From NCBI GenBank assembly GCA_031553855.1, contig JAVBKW010000002.1, forward strand, positions 18,723 to 82,722: a stretch of 64,000 bases of DNA, given 5' to 3'. The notes beneath the pieces were generated by a model. The model had not been told where the DNA came from and ran no database searches. It saw nothing but the letters and a program-made list of their open reading frames with translations. Position numbers and translations under genes: made by a program. This stretch comes from RACS-047 sp031553855. GTDB taxonomy: Bacteria > Bacillota > Clostridia > Christensenellales > Pumilibacteraceae. This document shows, one piece after another, positions 1 through 7,629 of this stretch (position 1 is its first letter; every line of letters starts with the position of its first letter).

Positions 1-166
1 TGGGGCACAGCAGCTCAAAATACTCGCAGCAAGCCCGGCAATTGCAGCCTTTTTTGCAGCAATACAATATCTCTTCAAGGCCTTGCAGTAATCTTTTAAG
101 CTCATTATCGTGGCACTGGTTATTGTCCGTATTGTCCGGATCCATTTCATAAATTGAATCGTTCAT
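1..166 (-). CDS. Cysteine-rich hypothetical protein (5' part; runs off left edge)
   Basis: The reading frame starts at the ATG whose complement is at 164-166, with AGGAG eight bases upstream, and is open to the window edge (55 codons seen). The visible part is acidic at first (MNDSIYEMDPDNTDNN) and then has a cluster of cysteines (YCCKKGCNCRACC), which suggests metal binding or a small zinc or iron-sulfur site. I recognise no family. The 3' part is outside the window, so length and function are unknown. Confidence 0.5.
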   Translation of the reverse strand, partial: MNDSIYEMDPDNTDNNQCHDNELKRLLQGLEEILYCCKKGCNCRACCEYFELLCP

Positions 167-518
167 TATTCAACACTCCTTTACATAGCTTAGCTTTAAG
201 CTTAATGAACACTATGTAGGAAGCTTGAGCTGCGAGTGTCGGCAGCCCCGTGAACTATCCGATTTCAAATTCCGCAAATTGTCCCCATAGTTTATTTTAT
301 GCGCCTATCGGACGTTTGGTAACTCTATTTCCTCATTTTGCCTGCTGCCAATAAATGCGAACAAATTAACAAATAGGGACGGGGTATTGTTGTTGAAAGG
401 CTAATTACATAAGAGCCCTTATCCCTGCCTTTGCGTTTTGGGGAAATTTAAAAGTATTTAACACATTGACTTTTTAATTTTTTTATAGCATAATATTATG
501 GGTGGAGGTGGGAAATTT
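167..518 (+). promoter_or_regulatory. Intergenic region with promoter for the lipoprotein gene
   Basis: No gene is seen in 167-518. A promoter is visible at its end: TTGACT at 466-471, a 17-nt spacer and CATAAT at 489-494, followed by the GGAGG ribosome site just before the lipoprotein ATG at 519. The remaining 280 bases show nothing I can name. Confidence 0.6.
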
Positions 519-802
519 ATGAAAAAGTTTTCTAAAATAATAATCACTTGTTTGCTTTTTATTGTTTTTGGCATTGGCTTATCTGCATGTGGCAACACTA
601 CACCAGAAAGGTTTACTGTAACTTTTTATAGCGAAGGTCAAGTATTTTCGACACAAACAATAAATAAAAATTCTGTTGCTGTAGCGCCAAATCCAGAACC
701 TGAAAAAACTGACTACGAATTTATTGGATGGTATACTGATGCAGGTACATTATTAAAAGAATTTAAATTTACTACAAAAATTGTCCGAAACACAAATTTA
801 TA

Positions 803-1932
803 CTAAACTGCAACTGAAATGTCCGCTTTTTTCATCCAGCTGCGCTGGGTGATTGATTGGAGGGTTTCTGGACTTAAATCGAATATTTTTTGTTTTAGGG
901 CAGCAATCAGCTCATCTATGTTTGAGAAGTAGGTGTTCCCTAATAGCGTGCGTAATTCGCGCCAAACCTGCTCTATCGGGTTCATTTCCGGTGTGTACGG
1001 CGGAATGTATAAAAGGGTTATCCGCTTTGGGATTTTAATGTATTTTGAGTCGTGCCATGGCGCCCTGTCGCACACAAGAACAATATGGTCTTTGGGATAT
1101 CTCCTCGCAAGCGCAAGCATAAACGCGTTCATTTCCCTTGATTTGTGTCCCTTGCTTGGCTTCCTCGGCTTACTGCTTTTCCGCTTTTCACCCCTCTTCT
1201 TGCGCCCCGGTTTACCCTTTGTCGCCGCTGGTCTCTCCTCGATTTGGTAGAAAAAATCACCCGTTTCAGGCTCTACAGCACCAAATATATCCCTGTATTC
1301 GCGCACGCGTTGCTTGGGGATAACTGGTCTATTTCCACTCGCGCACCAGCAGTATCTTGGCTCAGAAATGCGCCCAAAACTGGCTTCATCTTCAAAAAAT
1401 AACCTTATTTTGCCTTTTTCCTGTGGATAACTCTTTTCTAACTGCTCGAGTGTGACGTTAATTTTTTTGAGGACTCTATGTCCTCATCGCTCGCTTTCTT
1501 GGGATGTTGGCCTCGCGGCATAACCTTTCGCCAGCCGTGTCGCCAAAGCAGTCTGTAAAAAGCGTCTATCTGGTAGGTCACTTTGGATATCTCCTCAAAT
1601 TGCTTTAACAGTTCAGCCACGCGTACGTACTTGCCTGTGCCCGCACCTTCGCTGAGTTTAGCCAGTACCTCAGTCTCCGCTTCATATGACATCTTGCGAT
1701 AGTTGCATTTGCTTTTCGTGCGCAAGCCTTTTAACCCCTTTGCCATATAATCGGCACACAACCGCGATATGTTGCGTTCGTTGTACCCGCTGAAGTCGGC
1801 GACATCCTTAAGCTTACGACCCATAGCTCGCCAATATACTGCCTGTACTCGCTTGAAATACCTATCATTGGCTTCACAACTTTCTACCGCTTCCGCTAAC
1901 TCTCTTTTCTGCTCTTCACTAAACTTTTTCAT
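803..1932 (-). CDS. IS630-family transposase, made by -1 frameshift of orfA/orfB
   Basis: OrfA (1932 down to 1438, 164 residues) holds the N-terminal helix-turn-helix DNA-binding part (for example FSGYNERNISRLCADY). OrfB, in the -1 frame and open from the slippery site near 1462 down to 803, holds the DDE catalytic part: Asp in FFEDEASF, Asp in VCDRAPWH, and Glu in PPYTPEMNPIEQVW about 31 residues later, which is the IS630/Tc1-mariner signature. Fusion through the A7 run gives about 376 residues, close to the family's usual length. All three acidic residues are present and neither frame has another break, so the enzyme may be active. Confidence 0.85.
1459..1470 (-). promoter_or_regulatory. 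Probable -1 ribosomal frameshift site (A AAA AAA)
   Basis: On the coding strand orfA reads TCA AAA AAA TTA. A one-base backward slip on the seven A residues (1462-1468) continues as ATT AAC GTC into the catalytic frame. This is the classical bacterial slippery heptamer, placed exactly where the two domains must be joined. Confidence 0.7.
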
Positions 1933-3193
1933 AGCAACTATTATACACTAAACCTGCTGTTTCAACAAGCGGTTAGTATTATATGCTAAATTTGAGTCGC
2001 CAAAATTTACTGCTATAAGCACATATACCCACTATGATTATTCTAAAAGTTACGATAACTTTTTTATGGCTGAAGATGAAGTTTTGAATATGTCACCAGC
2101 AAATAATAAGTTGAAATATGAAGTAAGTATACATAAAATATCTGAAGTGATTTTACCGGATATAGATTCAGTTGAATGGTATACAAATTATAGCACATTT
2201 ACTGTTCAGGAAGATTATTATTATTTAACTGACGGTGATTTTTATTATGAAACATATGAAAATAATAGAAATGAACAGATTATTGAGGTTACATATAATA
2301 AAGGCCAAGTCGATTATATTTTTTCTTATATAATTGAAAACGATAATATAATTTCCGATCGAGCATCAGGCAGATATAATAATTCTGAAACCGGCGATAA
2401 TTATTCTATTTTTGTCTTTTTTGATGAAGAAGTTAATGTTTTTAGATTTGAAGACGAATTTTCTAATTTTACAAAACTAGATGAGGCTGCGCTTACTTAT
2501 ACTTGCGGGAAATATGTATATTTAGATTTTTATGAAATAGCAAACGAAGGATATTACATTATTGAAAATTATAATTCTCGTCAATATGACATAATCTCGG
2601 CGGGCGACACTACTCCGATTTCTGCTAATAAAAGAGTTAATTTCTACGATGAATACAGTAATTATGAGTTTGATTTGCAGTTGATTAAAAACATTCCATC
2701 GGTAGAAGATATTATAGCCGAAAGTTTAAATCATGAAGAATTTGAAGAATTTACAATGGGAATATATACAATAGCTGCCGATGTTCATCCTAGTTATTAT
2801 AATTTACAAATATCATTTAATGATGGTGATGCAGCTATAGAAGCCACTATAGCTAAATTTAACAGACATATTATGATTAATTATGAAGCTTCCGGACAAT
2901 CTGCTAAATATTACTATTTTTACGAGGGTAAAGTTTATATATATACCAATGAAGCAGCGCCAGAGATTTTTACGCAGGAATTGATAGATAAATATATGTT
3001 TTTAACAGATAGGATTTACATTAGTTAAACTGATAAAAAGGCTGATAGCAACCAAAAGAGAGGCGCAATGTGAAGTGTTGGCGCGCAGAAAGCTCTGCAG
3101 ATAAATAACCATAAAAAATAACACCGTCCCCCATTTTTTCACATTTGTTGTAGAAATGCGCATTGAGGATGTGTCGCTCTTGACGTGGCAGCA

Positions 3194-3221
3194 TTATTAT
3201 GGTAGAATTATACCATAATAA
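3194..3221. promoter_or_regulatory. Perfect inverted repeat, probable antitoxin operator
   Basis: TTATTATGGTA (3194-3204) and TACCATAATAA (3211-3221) are exact reverse complements separated by six bases. The site lies 30 bases before the antitoxin ATG. Phd/YefM antitoxins repress their own promoters by binding such palindromes, so an autoregulatory operator is the likely role (inference). Confidence 0.65.
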
Positions 3222-3251
3222 AGAAGATAATAAATTGGAGAGGTAATTATA

Positions 3252-3533
3252 ATGAATCAATCTTTACCCAAAGTGATACCGATAAATGAATTAAAAAACA
3301 CAGCAGCTATTTCAAAAACTTGCAAGGAAAGTAGTGTTCCTATTGTTGTGACAAAAAACGGATACGGAGAAATGGTGCTTATGAGTATTGAGCTTTACGA
3401 AGAAACGTTTGCAAAAATGCAAACGGCAATAATGCTCAAAGAATCGTTAAATGAAGTTGCAAATGGTGCGCAAACTGAAAAAGCAGAGAATTTCTTTGAA
3501 AGGATGAATGCTAAATATGGCGGACAAATATAG
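3252..3533 (+). CDS. Phd/YefM-family antitoxin
   Basis: The 93-residue protein has the Phd/YefM layout: an N-terminal DNA-binding domain (KVIPINELKNTAAISKTCKE, then PIVVTKNGYGEMVLMS) and a C-terminal helix (KAENFFERMNAKYGG) that normally wraps and blocks a RelE/ParE-type toxin. GGAGAGG lies nine bases before the ATG. Its last 17 bases overlap the start of the toxin gene, the usual translational coupling. The palindrome at 3194-3221 is its likely operator. The partner toxin is broken (next entry), so this antitoxin may now act only as a repressor or guard against related toxins. Confidence 0.85.
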   Translation: MNQSLPKVIPINELKNTAAISKTCKESSVPIVVTKNGYGEMVLMSIELYEETFAKMQTAIMLKESLNEVANGAQTEKAENFFERMNAKYGGQI

Positions 3534-3832
3534 CATTATAATTTATCCGAAAGCCGGACAAGATATGGAAACCATTTTTGATTACATCGCAAACACTTTA
3601 TTTAATCCGGATGCGGCAAGGAATCAGATAAAGGATTTTCAGGCGGCATTTGAGCGATAAGTGAGTTGCCAACAGTTGTCCGCTAATTTCTAATGAATAT
3701 GTTGAAAACAAAAAAATCAGAAAGTTAATCATTAACAATTACATGGCTTTCTATCTCATTGATGAAAAACGCAAAGTAATTAATATAGTGCGTGTTCTTT
3801 ACGGAATGATGAACTACGAAAAAATATTATGA
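3517..3832 (+). pseudogene. RelE/ParE-family toxin, broken by two frameshifts
   Basis: The frame begins at ATG 3517 inside the antitoxin gene (MADKYSIIIYPKAGQDMETIFDY, typical ParE/RelE start) and stops at 3660 after 47 codons. The rest of the fold is encoded in other frames: ISELPTV just after the stop in one frame, then from about 3690 CPLISNEYVENKKIRKL and MAFYLIDEKRKVINIVRVLYG to the stop at 3832 in another. The C-terminal RVLYG...NYEKIL is characteristic of the family. Adding single bases near 3656 and 3686 would restore one frame of about 105 residues. The change is too large for a sequencing slip at one spot, but raw-read support should be checked. Confidence 0.8.
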
Positions 3833-3897
3833 TTTAAATTTAACTGGCAGAACATTACTCCGTTAGAGTGCGTTTGTTATTACAACAGCAAAAGAAA

Positions 3898-3945
3898 AAA
3901 CACCTCAAGAGTTTGATGAAATACTTTTGAGGTGTTTGTGTTATT
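3898..3945 (+). terminator. Terminator after the toxin-antitoxin operon
   Basis: AAACACCTCAA (3898-3908) pairs with TTGAGGTGTTT (3927-3937) and is followed by a T-rich stretch (GTGTTATTTT). It lies 65 bases after the toxin remnant. Confidence 0.65.
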
Positions 3946-4033
3946 TTAAAAACGAAAAAACAGTCGGCAAGCGGAACGTATTATGCATCATTAATAACCG
4001 CAGCAATTTTTTACTTTAAAGTTACCGGAGCTT

Positions 4034-5191
4034 TTATCTGTAGCTTTTTTCGTAGATTTTCAGCGCGGCTTTGAAGTCGAGTTCTTTACGGTCGCAGGAG
4101 AAGAGCCCGCCCATTGTGTCGTAGGCTATGGCGGTTATGTTTTTGAGTTCCTCTTTGCGGATGTTGTACTCGGACATTTTCAGGGCGTCGGCCTTGCAGC
4201 TCTTTATAAGGTTTTCAAGCGTTAAGAGGAAGTCCTGGGGTTTGTCTGCGGCGGGGTTGCCTAAAAGCTTTGCCATAGTGACGAATTTTTCGGGGCAGAC
4301 GTCCGCTTCGATAAAATAGCGGTAGTACTCAAGAGAAAGCAAAATAAGCCCCGCGCCGTGTTCGAGAGTGGGGGCGGCCGCGCTTAAGGCGTGTTCGAGT
4401 GAGTGGCAGGACGTGCATCCCGACAGCGACTCCACAAACCCCGACAGTAAGCTTGCCAGCGAAACTTGTTCACGCGCTTTTATATCGTTGCCGTTTTCCA
4501 CGCAGGCGGGCAGGTTTTGGCCGATCAGCGCGAACACCTTTTCGCAGTACATATCGCTGACGGAGTTTGAATTTTTGTTTATATAGCCCTCGGTTGAGTG
4601 AAAAAGCGCGTCGAAACCTTGATACGCCGTTAAGTGCGGCGGGACGGTGAGCGTGAGGTTGGGGTCGACTATGCTTAAAACGGGAAAGGTGTCGGGCGTG
4701 CCATAGCCTATTTTTTCTTCGTTGTTTGAAATGACCATCCACGGGTCGGCTTCCGTGCCGGTGCCTGCGGTGGTGGGTATCGCCACAAGAGGATAGGGCT
4801 TGTTTTTGGGCTTGACGTTCAGACCCGTACCGCCGTTTATAAAATCCCAAAAGCTGTTTTCATTAGCGGCGGTAAGCGCGGCGGCCTTAGCCGAATCTAT
4901 CGCGCTGCCTCCGCCTATGCCGATCACAAAATCGCAATTTTCGCGCGTAATAGCCTTTGCCGCTTCCTCTACGTGCGCGGTAATAGGGTTTGGCAAAATC
5001 TTATCATAGATTTCAAAGCTTATTCCGGCAAGCTTTAACTGCGCCGTAAGCTTATTTAAGTAGCCGAACTTTTTGACCGACGTTCCGCCTGTTACGATCA
5101 AAGCTTTTTTTCCGGGCAGCGCAAGCGTGCCTAAGGAATCGAGCGAACCGCCGCCGAAAATGATTTTTGTCGGAATATTGAAAAGAAACAT
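4034..5191 (-). CDS. Iron-containing alcohol dehydrogenase
   Basis: This 385-residue protein belongs to the group III Fe-dependent alcohol dehydrogenases (FucO/AdhE-C/butanol dehydrogenase type), which reduce aldehydes with NAD(P)H in the cytoplasm. The nucleotide site is seen as GIGGGSAIDSAK near residue 95. The iron ligands are visible: Asp and His in GFDALFHS, His in CHSLEHALS and His in LEHGAGL. Length is normal. AGGAG lies before the ATG. Its promoter (TTTACA, 16-nt spacer, TATAAA at 5238-5265) carries a palindrome between the two boxes. It is divergent from an aldo/keto reductase, so both may answer to carbonyl or redox stress. Substrate cannot be read from the sequence. Confidence 0.9.
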   Translation of the reverse strand: MFLFNIPTKIIFGGGSLDSLGTLALPGKKALIVTGGTSVKKFGYLNKLTAQLKLAGISFEIYDKILPNPITAHVEEAAKAITRENCDFVIGIGGGSAIDSAKAAALTAANENSFWDFINGGTGLNVKPKNKPYPLVAIPTTAGTGTEADPWMVISNNEEKIGYGTPDTFPVLSIVDPNLTLTVPPHLTAYQGFDALFHSTEGYINKNSNSVSDMYCEKVFALIGQNLPACVENGNDIKAREQVSLASLLSGFVESLSGCTSCHSLEHALSAAAPTLEHGAGLILLSLEYYRYFIEADVCPEKFVTMAKLLGNPAADKPQDFLLTLENLIKSCKADALKMSEYNIRKEELKNITAIAYDTMGGLFSCDRKELDFKAALKIYEKSYR

Positions 5192-5237
5192 TTAACAACT
5201 CCTCCCGCGTTTTTAGCGAATGCTTTAAACACAAACG

Positions 5238-5265
5238 TTTATAATTTAGTCAACTAAGGTGTAAA
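5238..5265 (-). promoter_or_regulatory. ADH promoter with MarR-like palindrome in the spacer
   Basis: Read on the minus strand: TTTACA (5265-5260), 16-nt spacer, TATAAA (5243-5238). The spacer contains TTAGTTGACTAA (5246-5257), a near-perfect 12-bp palindrome of the kind bound by MarR-family repressors. Which regulator is inference; none is encoded nearby. Confidence 0.5.
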
Positions 5266-5289
5266 TGAGTATACCACTGTATTTTTTGT

Positions 5290-5338
5290 TTGTCATTCAT
5301 TTTTAACTGTGATATAATCTGATTGATATTATAATCAG
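5290..5338 (+). promoter_or_regulatory. Aldo/keto reductase promoter with downstream inverted repeat
   Basis: TTGTCA (5290-5295), a 17-nt spacer and TATAAT (5313-5318) form a good sigma-A promoter. Immediately after it, CTGATT (5319-5324) and AATCAG (5333-5338) form an inverted repeat across the likely start of transcription, a natural place for a repressor. Confidence 0.55.
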
Positions 5339-5358
5339 TATAAAAAGGGCGGAAAACG

Positions 5359-6459
5359 ATGGTTACGAGAACATTTAATAAAACCGGTGAAGAAGTTTCG
5401 CTTTTGGGCTTCGGAATGATGCGCCTTCCCCTAAAGAGAGGCAGGATAGACCTTGACGAAACGCGCCGGATAGTGCGTTTTGCGTTAGATAACGGCGTTA
5501 ATTATTTTGATACGGCCTATATGTACCATAACGGCAAGTCTGAGCCGGCCTTAAAGTACGCGCTTGAGGGCGTGCCGCGCAGCTCGTATTTTTTGGCAGA
5601 CAAAATGCCCTCATGGATGCTCATAAAAAAAAGCGACGCCGAAAAGGTGTTTTCCGAGCAGCTTTCACGCTGCGGCGTCGAATATTTCGACTTTTATCTC
5701 TGCCACTCGCTCAATAAAGGGTATTTCAAAAAATATGAAAAGTATCTTTTGGACTTTCTTATTAAGAAGAAAGAGGAGGGCAGGATCCGGCATTTAGGTT
5801 TTTCGTTCCACGACGACGCCGAAACGCTTGATTACATTGCCGGTTATCATAAATGGGATTTTGCCCAGATACAATATAATTATCTTGACTATAACGATTA
5901 TTCAAAGGAACTTTTTGAAATCTTAAAAAAGCGCGGCATTCCGGTCATAATAATGGAGCCGGTGCGCGGCGGCCTTCTTGCAACTTTGAACGATAAAGCG
6001 AAAAACTATTTAAAGGCGGCAAATCCGGACGTTTCAATCGCGTCGTGGGCGATACGCTTTGCCATGAACGAGCCGGAGGTCTTGACGGTGCTGTCGGGGA
6101 TGAGCAACTTTGAGCAGGTTGAGGACAATATTAAAACCGCGAAAAATTTTAAGCCGCTCTCAAAAGAAGAAAACGATATAATTTTTAACGCTTTAGGCAT
6201 TTATAAAAAGGATGAAACCGTTCCCTGTACCGGCTGCCGCTACTGTATGGACTGCCCCTCGGGCGTGGATATCCCGCAAAATTTTAAAATCTTCAACGAT
6301 TTTGCGGTCAGTAAAAACAGCGCGGAATTTATGGAGCAAAAGGCTGCTTTGGCGGAACGCGGCGCAAACAGCTGCATAGAATGCGGCATTTGTAAAGAGC
6401 TGTGCCCGCAAAAAATAAATATTCCGCGCGAACTGAAAAAAATTGCGAAAAACTTATAA
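5359..6459 (+). CDS. Aldo/keto reductase with C-terminal 2x[4Fe-4S] domain
   Basis: The 366-residue protein has an N-terminal aldo/keto reductase barrel (residues about 1-270; GFGMMRLPL start, catalytic Tyr in FDTAYMYHNGKSE, Lys in LADKMPS) and a C-terminal ferredoxin-like domain with CTGCRYCMDCP and CIECGICKELCP, two four-cysteine clusters. This fused type is common in anaerobic Clostridia; the clusters probably let the enzyme exchange electrons with ferredoxin, but the physiological substrate is unknown. AGGGCGG lies before the ATG. It stands divergent to the iron alcohol dehydrogenase with its own promoter. Confidence 0.9.
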   Translation: MVTRTFNKTGEEVSLLGFGMMRLPLKRGRIDLDETRRIVRFALDNGVNYFDTAYMYHNGKSEPALKYALEGVPRSSYFLADKMPSWMLIKKSDAEKVFSEQLSRCGVEYFDFYLCHSLNKGYFKKYEKYLLDFLIKKKEEGRIRHLGFSFHDDAETLDYIAGYHKWDFAQIQYNYLDYNDYSKELFEILKKRGIPVIIMEPVRGGLLATLNDKAKNYLKAANPDVSIASWAIRFAMNEPEVLTVLSGMSNFEQVEDNIKTAKNFKPLSKEENDIIFNALGIYKKDETVPCTGCRYCMDCPSGVDIPQNFKIFNDFAVSKNSAEFMEQKAALAERGANSCIECGICKELCPQKINIPRELKKIAKNL

Positions 6460-6567
6460 GGAATATTATTCAACAAATATATAACTATATTGAAACAAGT
6501 TGCAATTAGTTATAAGCATTCGGATGAATTATCAGTATCGCTAAAATAAAAGCGCGGGGAGGAGAAA

Positions 6568-7137
6568 ATGAGTTTTTATAAAAATAAAACGGACGCAAGG
6601 GCGTCTAAGACGCTCAGGCTCTGCTTCCTTGCGATGCTGCTTTCGCTGGGGCTAGTTCTGCCTACGTTCTTTCATTTTGCGGGCGGCCCGGCGGCGGGAA
6701 AAATTTTTTTGCCGCTGCATATTCCCGTTTTGATAGCGGGGCTTGTTTTAGGCGCTGCGGACGGACTTTTTTTAGGATTACTGCTGCCGGTTTTAAGCGC
6801 GCTGATAAGCGGTATGCCCTCGCCGGTTATTTTGCCGTTTATGATGATTGAGCTTTCTTTTTACGGAATTTTCTGCGGGATTTTTAAAAGCCTGACGAAG
6901 AAAAACGGCGTTTCGCTGATACTCGCCCTTATTTGCGGCAGGCTTTTATACGCTTTTGTTTTACTGCTTTTAGCGCGCATCGCGCTTGAAAACGTTCCTG
7001 CGGCGATTGCCGTTGCGGGGTCGGCGTTGAGCGGTTTGGCGGGAATAGTTATCCAGCTTATATTTGTGCCGCCGCTTTGCGGGGCGGCCCAGAGGTATAC
7101 CTTTGCAAGACATAAAAAACAATTTGAAAAAGCCTGA
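6568..7137 (+). CDS. ECF transporter S component (substrate-binding membrane protein)
   Basis: A very hydrophobic 189-residue protein with about six membrane segments. The motif-like stretch LPTFFHFAGGPAAGKIFLPLHIPVL followed by GLVLGAADGLFLGLLLPVLS is typical of S components of energy-coupling factor transporters, which bind a vitamin or similar small molecule and share ATPase and T units encoded elsewhere. GGGGAGGAG gives a strong ribosome site. Its last 35 bases overlap the DUF1893 gene, suggesting a linked role. The substrate cannot be told from sequence alone. The charged C-terminal tail (RHKKQFEKA) is cytoplasmic. Confidence 0.75.
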   Translation: MSFYKNKTDARASKTLRLCFLAMLLSLGLVLPTFFHFAGGPAAGKIFLPLHIPVLIAGLVLGAADGLFLGLLLPVLSALISGMPSPVILPFMMIELSFYGIFCGIFKSLTKKNGVSLILALICGRLLYAFVLLLLARIALENVPAAIAVAGSALSGLAGIVIQLIFVPPLCGAAQRYTFARHKKQFEKA

Positions 7138-7522
7138 GGTTTCGGTATGCTTTGAAACGGCCTCCGGCATATTGACGTATGAGGGCAGAGGCTTAAGGCC
7201 GCTGCTGACAGCGATAAACGAGCGTAAAGAGGATTTAAAGGGTTCGTCCGCCGCAGATAAGATAGTAGGGCGGGCGGCCGCGCTGCTGTTTGCCTACGCG
7301 GGGGTCAAAAGCGTTTATGCCGCGCTCATTTCACAGTCCGGGGCGCAAACGCTTGAAGAATACGGCATAGAATATTCATATTCTCAAAAAGCCCCCTTTA
7401 TAGAAAACAGGGATAAAACGGGTATGTGCCCCATGGAGCAAAAAAGTCTTTTGCTAAAAACTCCAAAAGAGGCGTTTATATTTTTCAATGAGCTTATACA
7501 AGGGGTTGCCGGCAATCCATAA
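7103..7522 (+). CDS. DUF1893 protein (cytidine-deaminase-like fold)
   Basis: About 139 residues. The sequence (VSVCFETASGILTYEGRGLRPLLTAINE ... AADKIVGRAAALLFAYAGVKSVYAALIS ... GMCPME) matches the DUF1893 family, whose Thermotoga member TM1506 has a cytidine-deaminase-like fold; the conserved VGRAAA and Cys-Pro resemble deaminase metal-site elements. I chose the TTG at 7103 because GAGG lies eight bases before it and family similarity begins soon after; the longer frame from 7064 would run entirely inside the ECF gene. Overlap with the ECF S component suggests coupled translation and perhaps a shared nucleobase or vitamin substrate (inference). Confidence 0.7.
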   Translation: MQDIKNNLKKPEVSVCFETASGILTYEGRGLRPLLTAINERKEDLKGSSAADKIVGRAAALLFAYAGVKSVYAALISQSGAQTLEEYGIEYSYSQKAPFIENRDKTGMCPMEQKSLLLKTPKEAFIFFNELIQGVAGNP

Positions 7523-7594
7523 AATACTTGCTTAAAAATTTAGCCTAATAATATGAAATATGTGCGAAATTTTCGCTGATAGCGGCGTTATTAT

Positions 7595-7629
7595 TTGACT
7601 TTTGCACACATATAAGTTAAAGTGAAAAT
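7595..7629 (+). promoter_or_regulatory. Promoter of the DUF1538 gene, apparently giving a leaderless mRNA
   Basis: TTGACT (7595-7600), a 17-nt spacer and TAAAGT (7618-7623) are followed by six bases (GAAAAT) and the ATG at 7630. No ribosome site is seen. Transcription would start at or next to the A of the ATG. The -10 box is the weakest of the four such cases in the window. Confidence 0.45.

Larger units (their letters stand above)
801..1978 (-). mobile_element. IS630-like insertion sequence
   Basis: The element interrupts the lipoprotein gene. Its ends are imperfect inverted repeats: the left begins TACTAAACTGCAACTGAAA and the right, read inward, TACTAACCGCTTGTTGAAA, sharing TACTAA and TGAAA at matching positions. 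The flanks TTA (798-800) and TTA (1979-1981), within a TTATA direct repeat, look like the target duplication; IS630 elements normally duplicate TA, so the exact border may be off by two bases. It carries one transposase in two overlapping frames on the minus strand. The clean host-frame restoration suggests recent insertion. Confidence 0.85.
519..3028 (+). pseudogene. Lipoprotein with an InlB-type repeat, split by an IS630-like insertion
   Basis: The 5' part (519-800) codes for a lipoprotein: MKKFSKII, a hydrophobic stretch, lipobox LSAC, then a segment like an InlB B-repeat (FTVTFYSEGQ...YEFIGWYTDAG...). It breaks at NTNLY, exactly where such repeats continue LYAKW. The 3' part resumes at 1982: joining 800 to 1982 gives one open frame reading NTNLYAKFESPKFTAI and running to the stop at 3028, about 442 residues. 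The 3' part is rich in Tyr, Asp, Glu and Asn and unknown to me. Start chosen at 519 (GGAGG upstream, signal peptide begins there) rather than 498. The gene was evidently intact until the element jumped in; an internal ATG at 2066 opens a 320-residue frame but would lack a signal peptide. Confidence 0.85.

Noticed and set aside
2066..3028. Independent 320-residue gene
   Set aside because: It is the 3' part of the split lipoprotein gene; the frame continues upstream to the insertion border and it has no ribosome site or signal peptide of its own.
3021..3260. 79-codon minus-strand frame downstream of the lipoprotein remnant
   Set aside because: No ribosome site, no family likeness, and it lies over the toxin-antitoxin promoter and operator.
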